DNA from: an uncultured Clostridia bacterium
Lineage (GTDB): Bacteria; Bacillota; Clostridia; Oscillospirales; Ruminococcaceae
DNA length: 64,000 nucleotides
Assembly: GCA_944386805.1 (NCBI GenBank)
Contig: CALXCO010000001.1
Span: forward strand, 62,001 to 126,000
Direction: 5' to 3'
Below the pieces are notes generated by a model, which worked only from the letters and a program-made list of their open reading frames with translations, made no database searches and was not told where the DNA came from. Below are positions 61,836-64,000 of this stretch, in pieces; the first letter of the stretch is position 1; each line of letters opens with the position of its first letter. Both the position numbers and the translations under genes were made by a program.

Positions 61836-63242
61836 ATGGGAGGATTTTTTGGCGCTGCGTCCCACGAAGATTGTGTATTTGATCTCTTTTTCGGCATAGA
61901 CTATCATTCTCACCTGGGGACACGCCGGGCCGGAATGGCCGTGTACGACAAGGAACACGGATTTGACAAGGCAATTCACAATATTGAGAACGCGCCTTTC
62001 CGGACGAAATTCGAAAGTGAATCGGTCAACATGCACGGCACCCTTGGTATCGGATGTATTTCTGACTATGAGGCACAGCCGATTTTCATTCGTTCCCATC
62101 ATGGCAGCTACGCGATCACAACCGTCGGCAAAATCAACAACATTTCGGAGATTCTCCAGAATGTCATCGACCCGAAGACGCATTTCTTTGAGATGCAGAA
62201 CGGGGAGATCAACCCGACCGAACTGGTCGCGGCGATTATTGACCAGAAGGAGAACTTTATCGACGGCATCAAATATGCGCAGGAGATCGTCGAAGGTTCG
62301 CTGAGCATGCTGATTCTGACCCCGAAGGGCATTTATGCTGCACGGGATAAGATGGGAAGAACGCCGATCGTACTGGGCCAGAAGGAAGACGGTTTCTGCG
62401 CAAGCTTTGAAAGCTTTGCCTACCTGAACCTCGGCTACCACGATTATAAAGAACTCGGACCCGGTGAGATTGTCGTCTTTGACGCAGACGGTGTCAAAGT
62501 GCTGGCAGCGCCCGGCGACAAGATGAAGATCTGCACCTTCCTGTGGGTTTATTACGGCTATCCGTCTTCGTCGTATGAAGGCATCAGCGTCGAGAAGATG
62601 CGGTACAACTGCGGCCGGCTGCTGGCCAGACGGGACGATGCTCAGCCGGATATCGTCGCGGGTATTCCCGATTCGGGCACAGCACACGCGATCGGTTACG
62701 CGAATGAGTCGGGGATTCCGTTCTCCCGTCCGTTTATCAAATACACCCCCACCTGGCCTCGTTCCTTTATGCCGACCTATCAGAGCAAGCGCAATCTGAT
62801 TGCCAAGATGAAGCTGATTCCGGTACATGATCTGATTGATGGACAGAAGCTGCTGCTGATTGACGACTCGATCGTCCGTGGTACTCAGACACGGGAGACG
62901 ACCGAATTCCTGTATGAATCCGGAGCCAAAGAGGTTCATATTCGTCCTGCCTGCCCGCCGATTCTGTTTGGCTGCAAATACCTGAATTTCTCGCGTTCGA
63001 CCTCCGAGATGGAGCTGATCGCACGTCAGGTGATCGACGAGCTGGAAGGGGAGAAGGCAAGCGAGGAGACTGTCCGCAGCTATGCTGACCCTGACAGCGA
63101 GAAGTATGAAAAGATGGTGCAGAAGATCTGCGAACGGCTGCACTTCACCTCACTGCGGTATCATCGACTGGACGACATGATCGAATCGGTTGGGATTGAT
63201 CCGGACAAACTGTGCACCTACTGCTGGAATGGCGTAGAGTAA
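61836..63242 (+). CDS. Amidophosphoribosyltransferase-family protein lacking the N-terminal glutaminase cysteine
   Basis: The 468-residue product aligns with PurF: an Ntn-type N-terminal domain (FGIDYHSHLGTRRAGMAVY, GTLGIGCISDYEAQPI) and a phosphoribosyltransferase domain with the PRPP loop LLLIDDSIVRGTQTRET, plus cysteines RPACPP, FGCKY and LCTYC that could hold an iron-sulfur cluster. PurF needs Cys as the mature first residue; here the start is MGGFFGAAS, with Gly in that place, so glutamine hydrolysis by the usual route is not possible. It stands alone, away from other purine genes. Confidence 0.88.
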   Translation: MGGFFGAASHEDCVFDLFFGIDYHSHLGTRRAGMAVYDKEHGFDKAIHNIENAPFRTKFESESVNMHGTLGIGCISDYEAQPIFIRSHHGSYAITTVGKINNISEILQNVIDPKTHFFEMQNGEINPTELVAAIIDQKENFIDGIKYAQEIVEGSLSMLILTPKGIYAARDKMGRTPIVLGQKEDGFCASFESFAYLNLGYHDYKELGPGEIVVFDADGVKVLAAPGDKMKICTFLWVYYGYPSSSYEGISVEKMRYNCGRLLARRDDAQPDIVAGIPDSGTAHAIGYANESGIPFSRPFIKYTPTWPRSFMPTYQSKRNLIAKMKLIPVHDLIDGQKLLLIDDSIVRGTQTRETTEFLYESGAKEVHIRPACPPILFGCKYLNFSRSTSEMELIARQVIDELEGEKASEETVRSYADPDSEKYEKMVQKICERLHFTSLRYHRLDDMIESVGIDPDKLCTYCWNGVE

Positions 63243-63261
63243 TTACAGAATAAGTGCATTT

Positions 63262-63296
63262 AAGGCGGTTGCTTTCGGGCAGCCGCCTTGTTGTTT
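63262..63296 (+). terminator. Terminator after the PurF-like gene
   Basis: AAGGCGGTTGC pairs with GCAGCCGCCTT over 11 bp across a six-base loop and is followed by GTTGTTT. Confidence 0.75.
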
Positions 63297-63331
63297 ATCG
63301 TCCAATACTGGCGGGAAAATCCAATTTGATC

Positions 63332-63360
63332 AATATTTTTACTCATATGATTTTAACAGG
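63332..63360 (-). repeat. Repeat copy 1: decayed 3' end of the right-edge gene
   Basis: On the minus strand this reads AAAATCATATGAGTAAAAATAT, less its ends the same as the last codons (K-S-Y-E-stop) and trailer of the partial gene at 63908-64000, with small deletions just upstream. It is probably a gene remnant. Confidence 0.55.
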
Positions 63361-63376
63361 ACTGTGTTCCGATATC

Positions 63377-63405
63377 TTGTAATGATGAAGCAGGCGTGGT
63401 ATAAT
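63377..63405 (+). promoter_or_regulatory. Promoter of the DUF4177-like gene
   Basis: TTGTAA (63377-63382) and TATAAT (63400-63405) are 17 bases apart, followed by AAAGGAG and the ATG at 63442. Confidence 0.7.
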
Positions 63406-63441
63406 GACAATCAATCAGGATTCAGAAAGGAGTTCTTTCAT

Positions 63442-63630
63442 ATGAAAAGATATGAATATATGACGGTCGATTTAAGTGCAGAACCTTCTTTTAATGTCCA
63501 TGTAAAGCTAAACAAATATATAGAAAAGTTGAACGAATATGGAAAACAGGGTTGGAGACTTATTTCTGGAACAGATGACTGGAAATATTCTATTTTTGAG
63601 CGGGAAATAGAGGATAACAAGGCAGATTGA
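63442..63630 (+). CDS. Short DUF4177-like protein
   Basis: The 62-residue product MKRYEYMTVDLSAEPS...LNEYGKQGWRLISGT...FEREI matches the core of DUF4177-type proteins (YEY...L...LNELGxxGWELV...). Lower GC than neighbouring genes and its place between two copies of a repeat suggest local insertion. GAAAGGAG is upstream. Function unknown. Confidence 0.7.
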   Translation: MKRYEYMTVDLSAEPSFNVHVKLNKYIEKLNEYGKQGWRLISGTDDWKYSIFEREIEDNKAD

Positions 63631-63690
63631 TTTTGTATAGCAGCTTTTTGCTATTGGCGGAACTGCTTTTATATGAAACAAAGTGTATTT

Positions 63691-63723
63691 GGTTTATATT
63701 TTTACTCATATGGTTTTTAAAAG
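63691..63723 (-). repeat. Repeat copy 2: decayed 3' end of the right-edge gene
   Basis: On the minus strand this stretch reads P-V-T-F-stop-K-P-Y-E-stop and then the same AAAAATATAAAC trailer as the intact copy at 63908. One Glu codon has become a stop (GAA to TAA), so it is a remnant. Confidence 0.6.
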
Positions 63724-63793
63724 GTCACGGGGATGACTGAATCCAGACGCGATATTTGTTTTGGAACGGTATATTTCTATACACGTCCAAATG

Positions 63794-63829
63794 AAAACAG
63801 GCAGCGGTTTTTCACCACTGCCTGTTTTT
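63794..63829 (-). terminator. Terminator near the right end
   Basis: AAAACAGGCAG pairs with CTGCCTGTTTT across a 13-base loop with T-runs on both strands, so it can end transcription in either direction; the minus-strand gene beyond 63908 is the likely user. Confidence 0.7.
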
Positions 63830-63836
63830 GCGTAAA

Positions 63837-63864
63837 GCGGCCGCTCAGATTAGAGAGCGGCCGC
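63837..63864. other. GCGGCCGC hairpin
   Basis: GCGGCCGCTC and GAGCGGCCGC form a 10-bp stem with an eight-base loop, just downstream of the partial minus-strand gene. A similar GCGGCCGC stem occurs at 21794-21829. Confidence 0.55.
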
Positions 63865-63907
63865 CAGCTTATGAACCAAAGCGTTTGTCTCACTTTAGTT
63901 TATATTT

Positions 63908-64000
63908 TTACTCATATGATTTTTCAAAGGACACCGGTGTGATGGTGAACCGGAAATCAAAGGAAGCATCATCCAGCCGATACTGTTCAAGCAGTTCGGG
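63908..64000 (-). CDS. C-terminal end of an unidentified protein (partial)
   Basis: On the minus strand the last 93 bases read as an open frame entering from the right edge and ending at TAA (63910-63908). The 30 residues start PELLEQYRLDDASFDF and end TPVSFEKSYE, giving acidic and aromatic strands. I do not recognise the family. Two decayed copies of its 3' end lie upstream in the window. Confidence 0.6.
   Translation of the reverse strand, partial: PELLEQYRLDDASFDFRFTITPVSFEKSYE

Noticed and set aside
61752..63143. Minus-strand open frame of 463 codons opposite the PurF-like gene
   Set aside because: The plus-strand frame has PurF motifs, a ribosome site and a promoter; the antisense frame has none.
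63733..63942. Plus-strand open frame of 69 codons near the right end
   Set aside because: It passes through two strong hairpins and the 3' end of the minus-strand gene, and has no ribosome site.

Overview
The window is chromosomal DNA of a spore-forming, low-to-mid GC Gram-positive anaerobe of class Clostridia, most like the gut Oscillospiraceae/Ruminococcaceae. The reasons are gene order (a complete spoIIIAA-AH operon; the yqfD-phoH-ybeY-dgkA-era-yqzL-recO series; nusB-xseA-xseB-ispA-dxs-tlyA-nadK-argR-recN), strong AGGAGG-type ribosome sites, frequent TTG/GTG starts and TTGACA/TATAAT promoters. No phage, insertion sequence, CRISPR array or rRNA was seen. One tRNA gene, tRNA-Arg(CCG), is present.

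Layout. 1-1.3 kb: the first codons of a MATE exporter (minus) and a DUF2325-DUF3793 pair behind a promoter with two palindromic, DtxR/Feo-like operators. 1.3-4.5 kb: a ROK sugar kinase, a HAD phosphatase, a P-loop kinase and an HPr-like protein. 4.6-12.6 kb (minus): mutS2, recO, yqzL-like, era, dgkA, ybeY, phoH, yqfD. 12.7-15.7 kb (plus): yqfC, ylbJ, a small Cys protein, an RluA-type synthase and a YlmC/YmxH protein. 16.6-21.3 kb: the spoIIIA operon, building the mother-cell half of the feeding-tube channel. 21.4-34 kb: a long plus-strand run covering an Asp23 protein, NusB, a Kae1-like protein, exonuclease VII, isoprenoid precursor synthesis (IspA, Dxs), TlyA, NAD kinase, ArgR, RecN and a CNNM/CBS membrane protein.

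34-49.6 kb is mixed: a secreted protein with a degenerate SLH tail; a copper operon (copA with a fused CopZ-like domain, then csoR) behind a recognisable CsoR-type operator; an ECF sigma factor with a membrane partner; a lipoprotein; GNAT; TauE/SafE; TRIC; CinA; an M42 peptidase with a GH31 alpha-xylosidase; glpK; and two small proteins. Two esterase-type hydrolases follow on the minus strand.

51.9-60.8 kb is the most distinctive part. A ROK repressor is followed by a phosphofructokinase-like kinase, a class II aldolase, a LarA-like (nickel-pincer racemase family) protein, a phosphoglucose-isomerase-like protein and a GH3 beta-glucosidase that is broken by a frameshift. Two near-identical operators, one a perfect 17-3-17 palindrome, lie between the repressor and the enzymes. 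This looks like a self-contained glycoside-to-triose catabolic unit with an unusual hydroxyacid racemase/epimerase step; its substrate cannot be told from sequence.

The right end holds an HD-domain protein, tRNA-Arg, a PurF-family protein that lacks the N-terminal glutaminase cysteine, a short DUF4177-like gene, and three decayed copies of the same gene 3' end, the last belonging to a minus-strand gene that runs off the window.
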